A stretch of DNA of 64,000 nucleotides from Ctenosaura bakeri. Taxonomy: Eukaryota; Chordata; Lepidosauria; Squamata; Iguanidae. Both the position numbers and the translations under genes were made by a program. The stretch spans positions 62,001 through 126,000 of the forward strand of contig CAOLHI010000563.1 in the NCBI GenBank assembly GCA_948474755.1, read 5' to 3'. Shown in pieces: positions 10,311 through 20,943 of the stretch. Below the pieces are notes generated by a model, which was given only the letters and a program-made list of their open reading frames with translations, was not told the DNA's origin and did not search any database. The first letter of the stretch is position 1. Each line of letters begins with the position of its first letter.

Positions 10311-11590
10311 GGAAGCCACAGAACCACAGGAGAAACACAATGAGATACATCCTGGGTGTACCTGACCTCTTGTGGCTGCTAAGTGATCATGGTGTGTGTG
10401 TTTGCCATGCTATGGAGCAGTAAACAAAGAGATAGGGGAGGTGATGAAGAAGTGTAGTTGACCTGTGCAATCTAGGATATCAACCTATTTCTATTTTAAA
10501 TATCCCTGTAATGGGTCTCCAACTCTCATGCACCTAATCTCTAAAACAAGGCTTCAGCATTGCTGTGGCAATTGATACTACACGCAGGAGTGAGGTTTAA
10601 CACAAAACCTTAAATCAAATATTAAGAAGCTGTGGCCCTTTGTGTGTGGAACTACAAATTTCCTCATCCCTGACCATTAACTGTGTTGTTGGGAATTGGA
10701 ACACAAATGTACCTGGAAAACTAGAGGTTCTTTGTTCCTGCCTTATCAGATGGTTCCAACAGGCATGATAAGAATCAGTAATAACATGCAAGCAACTCAT
10801 GCTATTTTTTAAAAAAAAAATAAGACAGATTCTGTATGAAGGCTTCAGGCAACATCTTTGTTAGGGGCCTTATTCATGCCCATGTAGATTCTGAACCTGC
10901 ATTCATATTTACAGCATATAAGACTTTTACTTTTCTTGTGTTGTCATGCTGCACATGTTCCTGATGACCTCGCAATCTGGGACCTATCAATTTCGTGCAA
11001 TTTTCTTGTCCCCAAGGCATCCGAATGATGGCAGTTGTATCCACATTTGTACAGTATATCTATGGTATTGTTTTACAACCAACAACCACATTAATGATAG
11101 TTTTGCAAAGTCTATCATTACCAAACGATATTGCCAGTAACCAATGGTTACAAACAACACCTGGTGTGTTTCAGCACCAAGCTGTGTGTAGTCGGAGGAG
11201 TCAAACGAGGATTATGGCTATAATGGAGATGCATCAGAGATGAAATTCTCCTACACATGCATTTTATAGGTCAGGAGGTCTCAAGTTCAGATGCCATCTG
11301 TTGCTGCTGTTGTGTAGCAAAGAAATGTACAGATCCGTGAGCTGCCACTTTACTTCTTCCAAGTACTGAAACACTACGTTGGCCACTCCCAAGAACTGGA
11401 TGTTTGCTCAGTGTAATCATGCAGGTGTACGTCAGATACTAAAGAACCAGCAGCTCTCATGCCAAAGAAAAATTCTCCACTCCCCAGTGTGGTCCAGGAA
11501 ATACACATCTGGTACATTTTCTTCAATATGTAGACCAAAATGAATTCATACACATTCCTATGCTTTCTTTTGACAAAGCAAAATTCATTT
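10311..11590. other. No gene recognised
   Basis: Mostly unique AT-rich sequence with small open frames of no recognisable identity. The patch 11085-11150 has a conserved-element texture but nothing decisive. Confidence 0.4.
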
Positions 11591-11599
11591 AAAAAAAAA

Positions 11600-12690
11600 A
11601 ATCAGACAGTATGCTTAGCTGTTGGATCTCTTCTGGAAGATCATTCCACAGTCTATAGTTGGCCAATGTAAAGGTCCTTTGGGTAGCCTTGCCAGTCTAG
11701 TCCTGGCTGCTTTAAACAAATGGCCCTCAGAGGACCTGAGTATATGGGGCAGATTGTATGGGAGGAGGCAATCCTGCAGGTAACTTGAATCCAAACCAGG
11801 TAGGGCTTTCAAGATAATAACCAATACTTTGTCCAGAAACCAACTGGCAGCCAGCTGAGTGATTTTAATAGCAATGTGATATGTTCATTCCTCAATGTAT
11901 CTGTAACCAATCTGGCTGCCATATTTTGGACCAGCTGGAGATTTCCAACTTGGTAAAAAGGTGGTCCAATGTAGAGCACAGTGCAGAAGACTAGCCTTTT
12001 GGTTACCAGGATATGCACTACCATCTTTAGATCTCCCAATTCTAGGAAGTGGTGCAGTTGGCATATCATCTGAAGCTAATAAGTATTACTGTCTATCCGC
12101 CCTATCTAAGCTGACATTTGGAAGAACAGAGCCAGAAACACTCCCAAGCTGTGAATGCAGTCTTTCAGGAGTAGTGTGACCCATCTAGAACTGGTTGACA
12201 TACCTCTAATATCAGATTAGGACTTTTAATGGTAAACACCTCAGTCTTGTCTGGATTCAGTTTCATTTTGTTTTTCTCCATCCATCCCTTTACCTCCTTC
12301 GAGCATTCATTCAGAGGAGACAGGCAATCCTTAACAGAAGCTGTTTTTGAAGGCATGGAGAAATATATTTGAGTGTCATCAGTGTATTGATAGCACCCAG
12401 CTCCATGCCTCCGGATGATCTTTCCCAACAGTTCCATGTAGATGCTAAATGGCATTGGGGATAGAATGGCACCTTGTGGTATGCCACATACCAGTTCTTT
12501 TTTTTTTTTTTTTTAGGAGCAGCTATCTCTGAGCACCATCATCTGGACCCTACCTGAGAGGAAGGACCAGAACCACTGCAACACAGTGCCTCTGATTCCG
12601 AACCACCAGTCATTCCAGAAGGACACCATGGTTGATGGTATTAAATACCACTGAGAGATCTAAAAGCACCAACTGGGAAGTTTAAGGAAA
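11600..12690 (-). pseudogene. L2-clade LINE reverse transcriptase, broken 3' half
   Basis: Read on the minus strand from 12690 downward, this gives successive reverse-transcriptase blocks of an L2-type LINE: a LLDLSVVFNTINHGVLL-like palm block (about 12620-12690), 'GIPQGAILSP' (about 12450-12485), the catalytic box YTDDTQIY (family YADD), 'MKLNPDKTEV' (12225-12260), 'LQLVQNMAARLV' and 'LKSLSWLPV' (11840-11940), and a C-terminal 'SYLQDCLLPY' stretch (about 11730-11800). Stops and frameshifts separate the blocks, and the palm reads Thr for the usual Ala in YADD. A run of about 17 T residues at 12498-12514 sits inside the coding part. It is a dead copy, truncated at the 5' end. Confidence 0.85.
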
Positions 12691-13896
12691 TTAAGAGATT
12701 GATCCGGAATCTTGGAAATTGAAAATAAGTTTTTTATTATGAGATACCTGAAGTATATCCGGAGCTCCCTAAGTCTCCACTTTTTGCCTCCATATTTGGA
12801 CCATGAGGCTTCTTATCTTTCTTTTGACTCATTTTTAACCTAAGAAATGTTACTATGGTACCCTAGAGGTATGTTGTCCATTTTCTTTCCTTCCTCTTAA
12901 CATTGGTAATCTTAGAAGCAAGGCACTACCTCCTTCTGTTTCCCCACTGTTCCTCATACCTTAAGAATCTTAGCAGCAATGCTTCAAAGATCCCTCTCCT
13001 CTTAAAAAGCCCTGAAAAATAAAATCGTGATGAGTTATGGTTGCTTGGAGGTCTGCCTTTGAAATTCAGAGAGCTAGAAAATAGGAATTGCAACCTGGAT
13101 GGCAACCTTTCCCCCCCCCACTTTTGGTCTTTCATAATGTCTAGATGAATTATAAATGCCCGCCTTTTGGGCTTCCAGTGACCCTGCCACCTCCACCCAG
13201 TTAGGAATTTTGACTTGAACTGTGATGCTGGAGTTTGGATGACCACCTAAAATACTCTGTCAAATGCTGAAGTGTATAGCACGATGTCCCAATGAGTCAC
13301 AGACAGACAAGGAGACAGACAGACATCTTTTATTTTTATAGGTAGGGGAGAATAATTGGATTTTCAAAACTTCTAGATAAGAGTTAAAGTGATCACCTTT
13401 TGTGGGAGACCACAATGGAGTTCGTTATAAATAAAGTTGTTCTTGTAGGCATTTGTTAGGAGCCATCTTAAAGGTGAAATTCAGTACATCCTGGATCCAT
13501 GAGGGCAAAGACCTGGAGTCGGTTTTGTTATACCTGATCCAGCTACATTTTAGGGTCAAGTATGTGCAACTTAGTTGCTTCCCAGGTGAACAGTTCTTTG
13601 TGGAAACCTGTGCTCTTCCTTTAAAAATACTTTCTAGTATTGATCTATAGAAGGAGTGAAGGATTTCTGGTTCTTTGGTAATGTGGTTTTCTTATTGTCA
13701 TGCCAGACTGTTACATTTTCTAGGGTGTTATCCACCTACCTGACAAAATATGAGGTGATAATCATTGATTACAGAGCAACATAATTCCAAGTATGTATAC
13801 TTAGAATCAGAGTGTAAGATGATTGATGCTGATTCCCCCCCTCCCAAAAAAAAGAGATTAACAGCAGACACAGTTTTGGTAGAGCGAGTAAACTGA
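12691..13896. other. No gene recognised
   Basis: A 106-codon open frame (12926-13246, minus) lacks recognisable domains. The region may hold an old transposon fragment, but I cannot classify it. Confidence 0.4.
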
Positions 13897-13897
13897 T

Positions 13898-13966
13898 CTC
13901 TCTCCCTCTCCCTCTCTCTCTCTCCTCCCTCCCTCACACACACACACGTGCACACACACACACAAG
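13898..13966. repeat. (CT)n/(CA)n compound microsatellite
   Basis: A CT-rich tract with CCT interruptions passes directly into CA repeats with one CACGTGCAC interruption. Confidence 0.95.
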
Positions 13967-14280
13967 TACAAACATACACTAGAATCCCTCAAGATTGTGT
14001 AGAATAACTTTCCATATGTAGAGTTGTGCATTGATGATGCTGTGCAACCCTAATGTTGAACAACAGTGTTGCTCAACTAAATGAATACCAAAATGTGGAA
14101 CTATACAGAATTAGTATATCTACCTGGCATTGCCTGGGATTTTATTTTTTCATAGGTAATACTTGTTAGAAAGTTTTGAGATCCAGTGTCTCTAATTCCC
14201 CAAACTCTCTTGTCCAGTACCTGTACCTTTTCCCCATATTCCCCAATCCTATCTGTATTCAGATTTATTAACATGAAGAG
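13967..14280. other. No gene recognised
   Basis: Unique-looking AT-rich sequence up to the truncated F copy; nothing assignable. Confidence 0.4.
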
Positions 14281-14542
14281 GCTCGGCGCGGGGGCGGCGG
14301 ACAGGAGGAGCGCCTTTCTCTCTCTGCGCGCGGGGGGGATGGAGGGGACAGGCTCATTTCTCGCGCGCGCGGGGGGGAATGGACGGGTGCGCGAGCTGCC
14401 GCCGCCTCCGGGAGACTGCCGCTTCACCGCTCCTTCCTTCGCCTGCGGAAGGAAGGAGGGGGAAGCGGCAGCCTCCCGGAGAAGGCTTGTTGCGCGAGCT
14501 GCCCTCCCCCGCTTGCGCGAGAAGACTAATGCAAAAAGGGCC
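14281..14542 (+). mobile_element. F-family MITE, left half missing
   Basis: Only the GC-rich right part is present, ending GCAAAAAGGGCC at 14542 directly against CR1 sequence ('ctggtctcttgagcagcag'). The CR1 3' end that should lie to the left is absent. A deletion therefore probably removed both the left half of this MITE and the CR1 3' end. Confidence 0.7.
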
Positions 14543-14672
14543 CTGGTCTCTTGAGCAGCAGAAAACAAGCCCTCTCCTTCCTCTACGTGGCATCCCTCCA
14601 AATATTTAAACATGGCTATCATGTCCCGTCTTAACTTTCTCTTCTGCAGACTAAACAACCCCAGCTCTCTAA

Positions 14673-15329
14673 GGCCCTTTTCGCACGGGCTTTCTGTCGC
14701 ATGACAGCCCCGTGAGCCTCGCGGGAGTGGGAGTGTCGCTCTGCACGTCGCGCTCACGGGGCTGCAGCGGTGCGATCGTGGGTTTTTTGATTTTTGCCTC
14801 AAAGCGAAAATCACCCGCACTCGCGCAATGCTCCCGGCGCCCAGGTGCACTTATCTCCTGTGCGGAGCGTCGGGGAGGCGGCCGGGTCATGCTTCCTTCC
14901 CTCCACCCCTGCTGAAGGAAGGGGGCGGGGTGCTAGCACGACGGACGTGACACCTCCTGCTTCGCGTGCGCGCGGGGGGGAACGGACGGACGCGAGAGCC
15001 TCCTGCTTGGCACGAGTGGGGGACGGACGCGAGAGCCTCCTGCTTGGCGCGAGCGGGGGTGGCGGACGCTAGAGCCCCCAGCTTGGCGCGAGCGGTGGGG
15101 GACGGACACGAGAGCCTCCTGCTTGGCACGAGCGGGGGGGATGAACGCAATAGCCTCCTGCTTCGCCCGGGGGAGGGCGGCTCGCGCGAGAAGCCTCCTC
15201 CAGTGCCGCTTCCCCCTCGTTCCTTCGCCTGCGGAAGGAAGGAGGGGAAAACGGCAACCTCCCGGAGGAGACTTCTCGCGTGAGCTGCCCTCCCCCGCTC
15301 GCGCGAGAAGCTTGAATGCGAAAAGGGCC
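14673..15329 (+). mobile_element. Large F-family MITE inside CR1, TSD TAA
   Basis: At 657 bp it is the second longest F copy. It starts GGCCCTTTTCGCACGGG and ends GCGAAAAGGGCC, flanked by TAA (14670-14672, 15330-15332). The extra length comes from a GC-rich tandem array. The donor-like motif is damaged here (CACTTATCTCCTG). Overlapping open frames up to 249 codons arise from low stop-codon density in GC-rich DNA; none resembles a transposase. Confidence 0.9.
14960..15175. repeat. GC-rich minisatellite inside the F element
   Basis: Tandem units of about 38-45 bp, each containing 'gagagcctcctgcttggc', 'gcgag(c/t)gggg' and 'gacggac', are repeated about five times with substitutions. Such expansion is absent from shorter F copies. 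Confidence 0.8.
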
Positions 15330-15527
15330 TAAATCTATCCCCATAGGGCACGGTTTCCAGGCCTCTCACCATTTTGGTTGCCCTCCTCTGGACTTGCTCC
15401 AGCTTGTCAATATCCCTCTTGAATTGGGGTGCCCAGAACTGGACACAGTATTCAAGATGGGTTCTAACCAAAGCCGAGTAGAGAGGTACCAGTACCTCCC
15501 TCGATCTTGTGATGTTTGATTTTGTAC

Positions 15528-15840
15528 ACAAAAGAGGGCCTTCTCTGTAGCAGCACCCCAGCTGTGGAACTTCCTACCCAAGGAAGTTAGGCTGGCCCCA
15601 TTTCTTTTAAGCTTTGGTAGACAGTCAAAAACAGTGCTGTTCCAAATGACCTTCAATGTCTCAAATTGCTCTATTTAAACTGCTTTAAAATTGTATTTTA
15701 GAATTGCTTTTAAGGGAAAAAAAATCAAGAGTATTTTAATGTGTTTTTGAAATATTTTTATCATTTGATTGTTCTTATTTGTTCATTGTCTTGGAGGCTG
15801 GAAGGCAATATAGAAATATCTTCAATCAGTCTAGCATTAA
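15528..15840 (+). mobile_element. L2-like LINE 3' end
   Basis: The plus strand reads in one frame 'AFSVAAPQLWNFLPKEVR', the typical last block of the L2 reverse transcriptase ('AFSVAAPRLWNSLP'). It is followed by an AT-rich 3' untranslated region ending 'tggaggctggaaggcaatat'. Confidence 0.75.
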
Positions 15841-16410
15841 ATCCCTATATAATGTCTGTCAATTTGGTTGACTGACTGATTGATTGATCTATGTTTCTCT
15901 CAATGTGGGGTCTAAGGTGACATAAAACATTTTAAAATCATATCACAACTTAAAAACACAACAAAGAAACCCTCTTTTTTAAAATTATTTATAAGAAAAG
16001 AAAAGAAAAACAAAAAAATACATAACATGATAAACATAAAAGTGAAGGGGAAAAAGTTACAACAGCAACAACAAAAGTTGCTTACATTTCTATTTCTCTC
16101 AAAACCATTTACATAATATTACTTATTCAAAGTATTATAAATCATACTGATAATATATTTTGGTTATATGTATCTGAATCTCATTCTCCTTATACCATTC
16201 ATAATTTATTCCCATAATTAACATTTTTAAAAATATATACTATCAGTAATTTCATAACAGTAATATTAGTAATAATAATAGGTTAAATTTAGTTTGGAAA
16301 GGATAGAAATAGGAATGATTTTTTTTTAAAAAAAGAACATACCTCTTAATACAAAGGGAAAACACAATTAGTTAATTGTTATTCAAAAAGTACAGGTTAA
16401 AAAACAACAT
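15841..16410. other. Very AT-rich stretch without genes
   Basis: Long runs of A and T and TAATAATAATA-type simple sequence; no coding or RNA-gene signal. Confidence 0.5.
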
Positions 16411-16602
16411 TAAAAGATGGCTAAATCATAATAAAATAGATACAGTGTACCCCACATTAAAAGCATTGTCCGATGCAGCACACTAAATAAGATAAACAAT
16501 TTAATAAAAAAATGGTTTTTACTCGCAGGCAGAAAGGCAGCAGGAAATGGCCGAAAAACCTCCTGGGGATGGGAGTTCCATAACCTGGGAGCAGTCAGTG
16601 AG
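16411..16602 (-). mobile_element. L2-like LINE reverse-transcriptase tail
   Basis: The minus strand encodes 'RLFSLTAPRLWNSHPQEV' and 'FKLF'-like continuation, again the C-terminal block of L2-clade LINEs. The following SINE (plus strand) abuts its upstream side. Confidence 0.65.
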
Positions 16603-16836
16603 AAGAGTCTGGTGATGCAGTGGTTAAACACCGGTACTGCAGCCACAATGGTGTGAGTTCAGTCTTGCAGGGCTCCAGGTTGACTCTGCCTTCCTTCCTT
16701 CCGTAGTGCGGCAAAATGAGTACCCAGCTTGTTGGGGGCAATTAGCTAAAAACATATTGTAAATCACATAGAGAGCGCTTAGCACTGATAAGTGGTATAG
16801 AAATGTAACTACTATTGTTAACTGCTATTGTGTCCT
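16603..16836 (+). mobile_element. Second tRNA-derived SINE family
   Basis: The order 'gatgcagtggttaaacacc', 'actgcagccacaatggtgtg', 'agggctccaggttgactctg', 'aaaatgagtacccagcttgt' and 'tgggggcaattagcta' matches, in reverse, the copy at 56748-56968. The tRNA-like head differs from the first SINE family and the tail ends in 'gtggtatagaaatgtaac'. Confidence 0.8.
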
Positions 16837-16907
16837 TACCAGACCTGCCTGGGATAGCCTGTGTCTCTATCAGTGGGGATTGTTACTGCAAAAGATGGAT
16901 GTTACTT

Positions 16908-17019
16908 CAAAACATGGGTGACTCAGGGATCCACCCATGATGCCAGTGAAACAGTGGGGAATTTAGCTTAAAGGGGAGGCATGCAAGAGGGAGGTAACTT
17001 TATGAGATCTTTTACAATT
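16908..17019 (-). mobile_element. Type C LTR fragment
   Basis: The plus strand starts TGTTACTTCAAAACATGGG. Its reverse complement matches the last 110 bp of the LTR at 19978-20943 ('gtcacccatgttttga.gtaa.a'). The rest is missing and CR1 follows. Confidence 0.7.
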
Positions 17020-17525
17020 ATAGAATCATAGAATCATAGAATTAGAAGAGACCACAGGGACCATCCAGTCCAACCCCCTGCTATGCAGGAACACACATCA
17101 AAGCATTCTCAACTGATGGCTATCCAGCTTCTGTTTAAAACCTCCAAAGAAGATGACTCCACCACACTGCCAGACAGCTCTGACCTTCAGGAAGTTCCTC
17201 CTGGGATTCTGGTGGATCTCTTTCTTGCAGCTTGAATCCATTGTTCCTTGTCTTAGTCTCTGGAGCAGCGGAAAACAAGCCCGCTCCCTCCTTGACATGA
17301 CATCTCTTCAAATATTTAAACATGACTATCATGTCCCCTCTTAACCTTCTCTTCTGCAGGCTAAACATCCCCAGCTCCCTAAGCCACCCCTTATAGGGCT
17401 TCATGGCTTCCAGACCCTTCACCATTTTGGACCCTTCACTTCTTCTGGACTTGTTCCATCCTGTTGATATCCTTCTTGAATTGACGTGCCCAAAACTGGG
17501 CACAGTATTCCAGATTAGGTCTAAC
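17020..17525 (-). mobile_element. CR1 LINE 3' end with RT tail
   Basis: The lower end carries the ATTCTATGATTCT-type terminal repeat ('tagaatcatagaatcatag') and 'catccagtccaaccccctgc'. Higher coordinates encode on the minus strand the CR1 RT tail ('[20 protein letters not shown]'). It is 5' truncated and contains frameshifts. Confidence 0.92.
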
Positions 17526-17589
17526 CCAAGCAGAATAGAATAGGACCATTACCTCCTTCAATCTAGACACCATACTCCTATTGATGCAC

Positions 17590-18045
17590 TGGTACTAGTA
17601 AAGGGAAAAACCGTCTGGAGATCCAAAAGGAAGCTTATTTGTTTTATTGAGGGAACTGCAATCACATACAGAAGATCCAAGCAGTCACATAACTATACAA
17701 GGCTAACTGAAGAAAAAGGGATGAAAGATATGGAGAGTGAGAGTTTTGGGTGACACAGGTTATATCTACCAATCCAGAGAGAAACAGAGAAGCAATTGTA
17801 GCTTAGACTGAAAGACTAAGGACGGTACAAATTGAGAATCAGAGCAGCAGAATGACAGTCAGTACACCAAAAGTACTGTGAGTTATCTGGCAACAAGTCA
17901 GGGATTAAATACTCTTTCTCTGTCCCAAGGAGGAAGGTGTAAATGGCTCTCTGGCAGAGCAGACAATGGAGTCTGGATTGTGGACAACAGGGTCCCGAAT
18001 GAGCTAATAGGCTTAGTATTAGGTGACAAAAGGACTGATGCAAAT
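17590..18045 (-). mobile_element. Possible LTR of another family
   Basis: On the minus strand a TATA-like AGTATTTAATCC (about 17903-17914) is followed about 245 bp later by CAATAAAACAAATAAGC (about 17637-17653), the spacing of an LTR. I cannot define TG...CA ends or a duplication, so the call is tentative. Confidence 0.35.
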
Positions 18046-18057
18046 CATGATTGCTCC

Positions 18058-18330
18058 TCATTTGCTAGGAGAGCATTTTATTGGAGAGTTTTTGCTGGAC
18101 AAAGGAAGAAGGTTGGAGATAATCAGTCCTTCCATAGAAGAAGTTTCAGTTCCATTATTTCTAATGCAATGATTGTTAGACTCTTTATTCACCGCTAATC
18201 TATTATAACACAAATATCCATGCCATCCAAATCTGTCATTTATTTCTTCCAAATCTTTCATAGTTGTTCTCTCTAATTGAATCCAATCTTTAATCCAATC
18301 TAGACAGCATAGGTATACAGAATGTCATTA
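18058..18330 (-). pseudogene. L1-like ORF2 C-terminal fragment
   Basis: The minus strand reads 'DWIQLERTTMKDLEEINDRF' then 'GWHGYLCYNRLAVNKE' and 'NNHCIRN'. These match the region of vertebrate L1 ORF2 downstream of the RT domain. It lies directly 3' of the PCLAF-like pseudogene on the same strand. Confidence 0.65.
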
Positions 18331-18374
18331 TAAGACATGCGGCATGCCAAAATCTGCCAGCTGAAGAAGAAAGC

Positions 18375-18750
18375 AGGGGACAAACTTTTCATCTACGTGT
18401 TCTTATTCCACTGCATCCTGCTTCATCATCTGAAATGTGGTTCCCCTTCTCTGAATGCTTTGGGGACTGCCTGAAGAATTCTCCAATTCCTTTTTGCCAT
18501 GTTGGTGTTGGCCTCAAAGACACTGGATTGCCACCAGTGTATTTACTCTCAGCTTTCTGTGGTGTGGGAGATGATGTCACATTAGCGTTATCAGAGCCAA
18601 GTACTTTCCATGGAGCCCTAGCAGCTACCACTTTTCAGTAGGCTCCGCCGGTTCCACCGCAGTCCGCCTTAGTCTGCACCATCCCTGCCACAAACCGGCA
18701 AGACCAGTGATGCGACCCAAGGCAAAACAACCGCACCCAGCACCAGCAGT
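18375..18750 (-). pseudogene. PCLAF: Processed pseudogene of PCLAF (PAF15/KIAA0101)
   Basis: PCLAF encodes a small PCNA-associated nuclear protein of about 111 residues acting in replication and translesion repair. Reading down from an ATG at 18680-18682, the minus strand gives 'MVQTKAD', a TGA at 18635-18637, then 'KVVAARAPWKVLGS', 'KAESKYTGGNPVSLRPTP' and the PCNA-binding PIP box 'QKGIGEFF' (about 18473-18496), 'SEKGNHISDDEAG', a second TGA at 18389-18391, and 'KVCPL'. No introns interrupt this, whereas the parent gene is spliced, so it is a retrocopy. Both stops replace family Arg codons and fit CpG-type or A-to-T decay. The KEN-type box is changed to KGN. A GC-rich 5' UTR-like segment continues to about 18750. 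Similarity stops after 'CPL', before the usual C-terminus. Recognition is from memory of the family; a search would settle it. Confidence 0.88.
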
Positions 18751-19977
18751 ATTTTATGCCAATTAAATAATTTCCATTGCAAATCATATCTTGGAGTGGG
18801 GGTGTACAGCGTGGTAACAGGAGAGGGGGGGATTTTCCATGCCTTGAAAGAAATCTCCTCAACTTTGTATGTTAGGCAAGGTTTAGGGGAACTCTAATAT
18901 TGCAATTTAAGACCACTGAAAATTAGAAATGACTTGAAGGCCTACAACATCAACAAACATCATGTTTGGTTTTATGTATGCATTCATCTTGCGGTACCAT
19001 TGTCATCACCACCACCATCGTAAACTTTTCTGCTTTGGGATTTCTCCTTTTTGTTCTTACAAAACTGCCTTTCCCTGTGGCTTTGACTAGCAGCCCTCCT
19101 GCTCAACTTCAGAAAAATGCCAATAAATGAATGGAAAATATTTGTTCATCACAACGTTCAGCCCAAACCATGACTGATTAGTGCTGGGTGGGGACACCAT
19201 CGGAGACAGTAATCAAGGTTACTTCAGCATTGATTTTTTCCAGAGGTGAAGCCTCTTTGATGTATGACTCCATCAGCACCTGCGGAGCCAAATGGTGCAC
19301 ATGAAATTAATCCCAATTAATTAGGCTATTTGTTGATGGTGCTCAGCTCATTTATGTTGCAAGGTAAATATTAATTCAGGCCCCCTTTTTCACCTTGTGA
19401 AGATAGTGAAATGAGTAGGGGGTTGGGGAGAGCATGCCAGAACATACTAGAAACTTTAAGTAGCTGCTACCTGGAATTTAAGTATCTTTGCCTTCTATAG
19501 ATAACTAGGTAACCTCTCCTAGCTTGTCCCTCTCCCTGAACCTGACAGAAATTTCATTCACAAATGGAATGGATCTCCTTCTTCCCATTCAGTGGATGCC
19601 CAGTAAAGTAGATTGGGGTGGGAGTTACAATTGTGGCAACGATGTCACAATTGTAACTAAGTACAATTGGGAATGTGGAAGAGTTATCTAGATTTAATAG
19701 CTGCACTTGTTATGCACCAATGCTAATCTCTCACCAATGTTCATTGGGTCCTTTGCTAGCTCTGCTACATAATAAGATTAACAGACCTCTACTGGATACA
19801 GATGTTATGCAACTTCACAATTCTAATTCCCACAGATGTAAGCCCAGTTATGTAGATGTAAACCTAAACAGGATTCTGGTAATTATATTTAATTCTTTTG
19901 TGCCAAACAGATAACACGTAGTCCTCCTCATAATGATGATAGATATAATTACAGTTTGTCCTCCACATTTCCAAGTG
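18751..19977. other. No gene; includes a conserved-element-like patch
   Basis: About 18915-18958 resembles a SINE tail ('aaatgacttgaaggcctac'). At 19240-19385 a dense cluster of homeodomain-type sites (AATTAATT, TTAATTAG, TTAATT) lies in repeat-free sequence. The rest is unassigned. Confidence 0.45.
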
Positions 19978-20943
19978 TTATGGCCCTGTGCATACCCCCA
20001 ACATTGATATGGTTTAGTTGGAAATATTATTTGACTGACACTACATTAAGTGGCATTGATATAACATGAAATCTGAAGTGACTGGGAGGTCAAGCTGGAC
20101 AGAGGCAGATTACTGACTGTAAACATGATATAACAAGGCAAGGCAGCCACACCTCCTCCCAGGAGAAAACCAAAGTCATTGTTAGACAGAATGTGAGGCA
20201 ACTCTAGAGACAATGGCTTATGCTAAGGACTGGATATCTCAGAGCAGTAAGGGGAAATTCCCACCAAATTGTGTTTGTTTTAACCCTGATCTCTCACACC
20301 TGGATGTTTCCCTGCTTTGTCTTCCTAGCGTCTCCACAATACAGAGCTATTATGACAGTCATTACCCCTTTGTTACGTAAACCCTAAGACCATTAACTCT
20401 GTCTGAACCTCATTGCTTCTGTTGCAACTTCCATTGTCCACTCGGCTGAGAGTGTGATTCACATCTATACCCATCAGGCAGATTTTGGGTAAAAAAAAAC
20501 CCTTGATTTTGAGCACTCTCTTGCAATCTCTTGACTTACTGAATGCCATGCTATCTGTTTAATTTGCGAACAAGAACTGTCCTTAGGTGCCTATCTAAGC
20601 CACATCACCACTTTTCTTCACTTCTCTCCAGACTGGTAGTTATCACTCGAAACCTAAAACTCCTCTATCCACAACTTTCCTCCCTTTACCTTTGGTTAGT
20701 CATTATGTGAGTGTTTGGATCTTTGTGTGCATGTGTGAATGTTACAATAAAACACATTTTTAGTTTACATTTTTGAATCTCTGGCTGCTTCTTTCTTGTG
20801 TGATCCCAGAAACATTGGTGGAAAGATCTCATTAAGTTAGCCCCCTCTCGCGGGGCTTCTAATTTTAAGCTAATTCCCCACTGTTATGTGGAAGTACCGG
20901 CATTGTGGGTGGACCCCTAAGTCACCCATGTTTTGAGGTAATA
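19978..20943 (+). mobile_element. Type C LTR, boundaries tentative
   Basis: It starts TGTTATGGCCC and ends GAGGTAATA (clan consensus GTAACA). The 3' part shares with types A and B the order poly(A) signal CAATAAAACA (about 20745), 'aagatctcattaagttag', 'ccccctctcgcgggg' and 'aagctaattcccc'. I see no matching target duplication (flanks CAAG and CTGG), so the 5' boundary or the integrity of the copy is uncertain. Confidence 0.6.

Larger units (their letters stand above)
14543..15525 (-). mobile_element. CR1 LINE fragment split by an F MITE
   Basis: Two CR1 pieces (14543-14669 and 15330-15525) join across the F insertion. On the minus strand they encode the CR1 reverse-transcriptase tail, with '[14 protein letters not shown]' and '[13 protein letters not shown]' in the 15370-15480 part, then 'LGLFSLQKRKLRRDMI' in the lower part. 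The copy is broken and lacks its 3' end. Confidence 0.88.

Noticed and set aside
14101..14850. 249-codon minus-strand open frame
   Set aside because: It runs through two GC-rich F elements and CR1. No transposase or other domain is seen, and low stop density explains it.
14960..15175. CRISPR-like array
   Set aside because: Units are directly tandem without unique spacers, and the setting is a vertebrate transposon.
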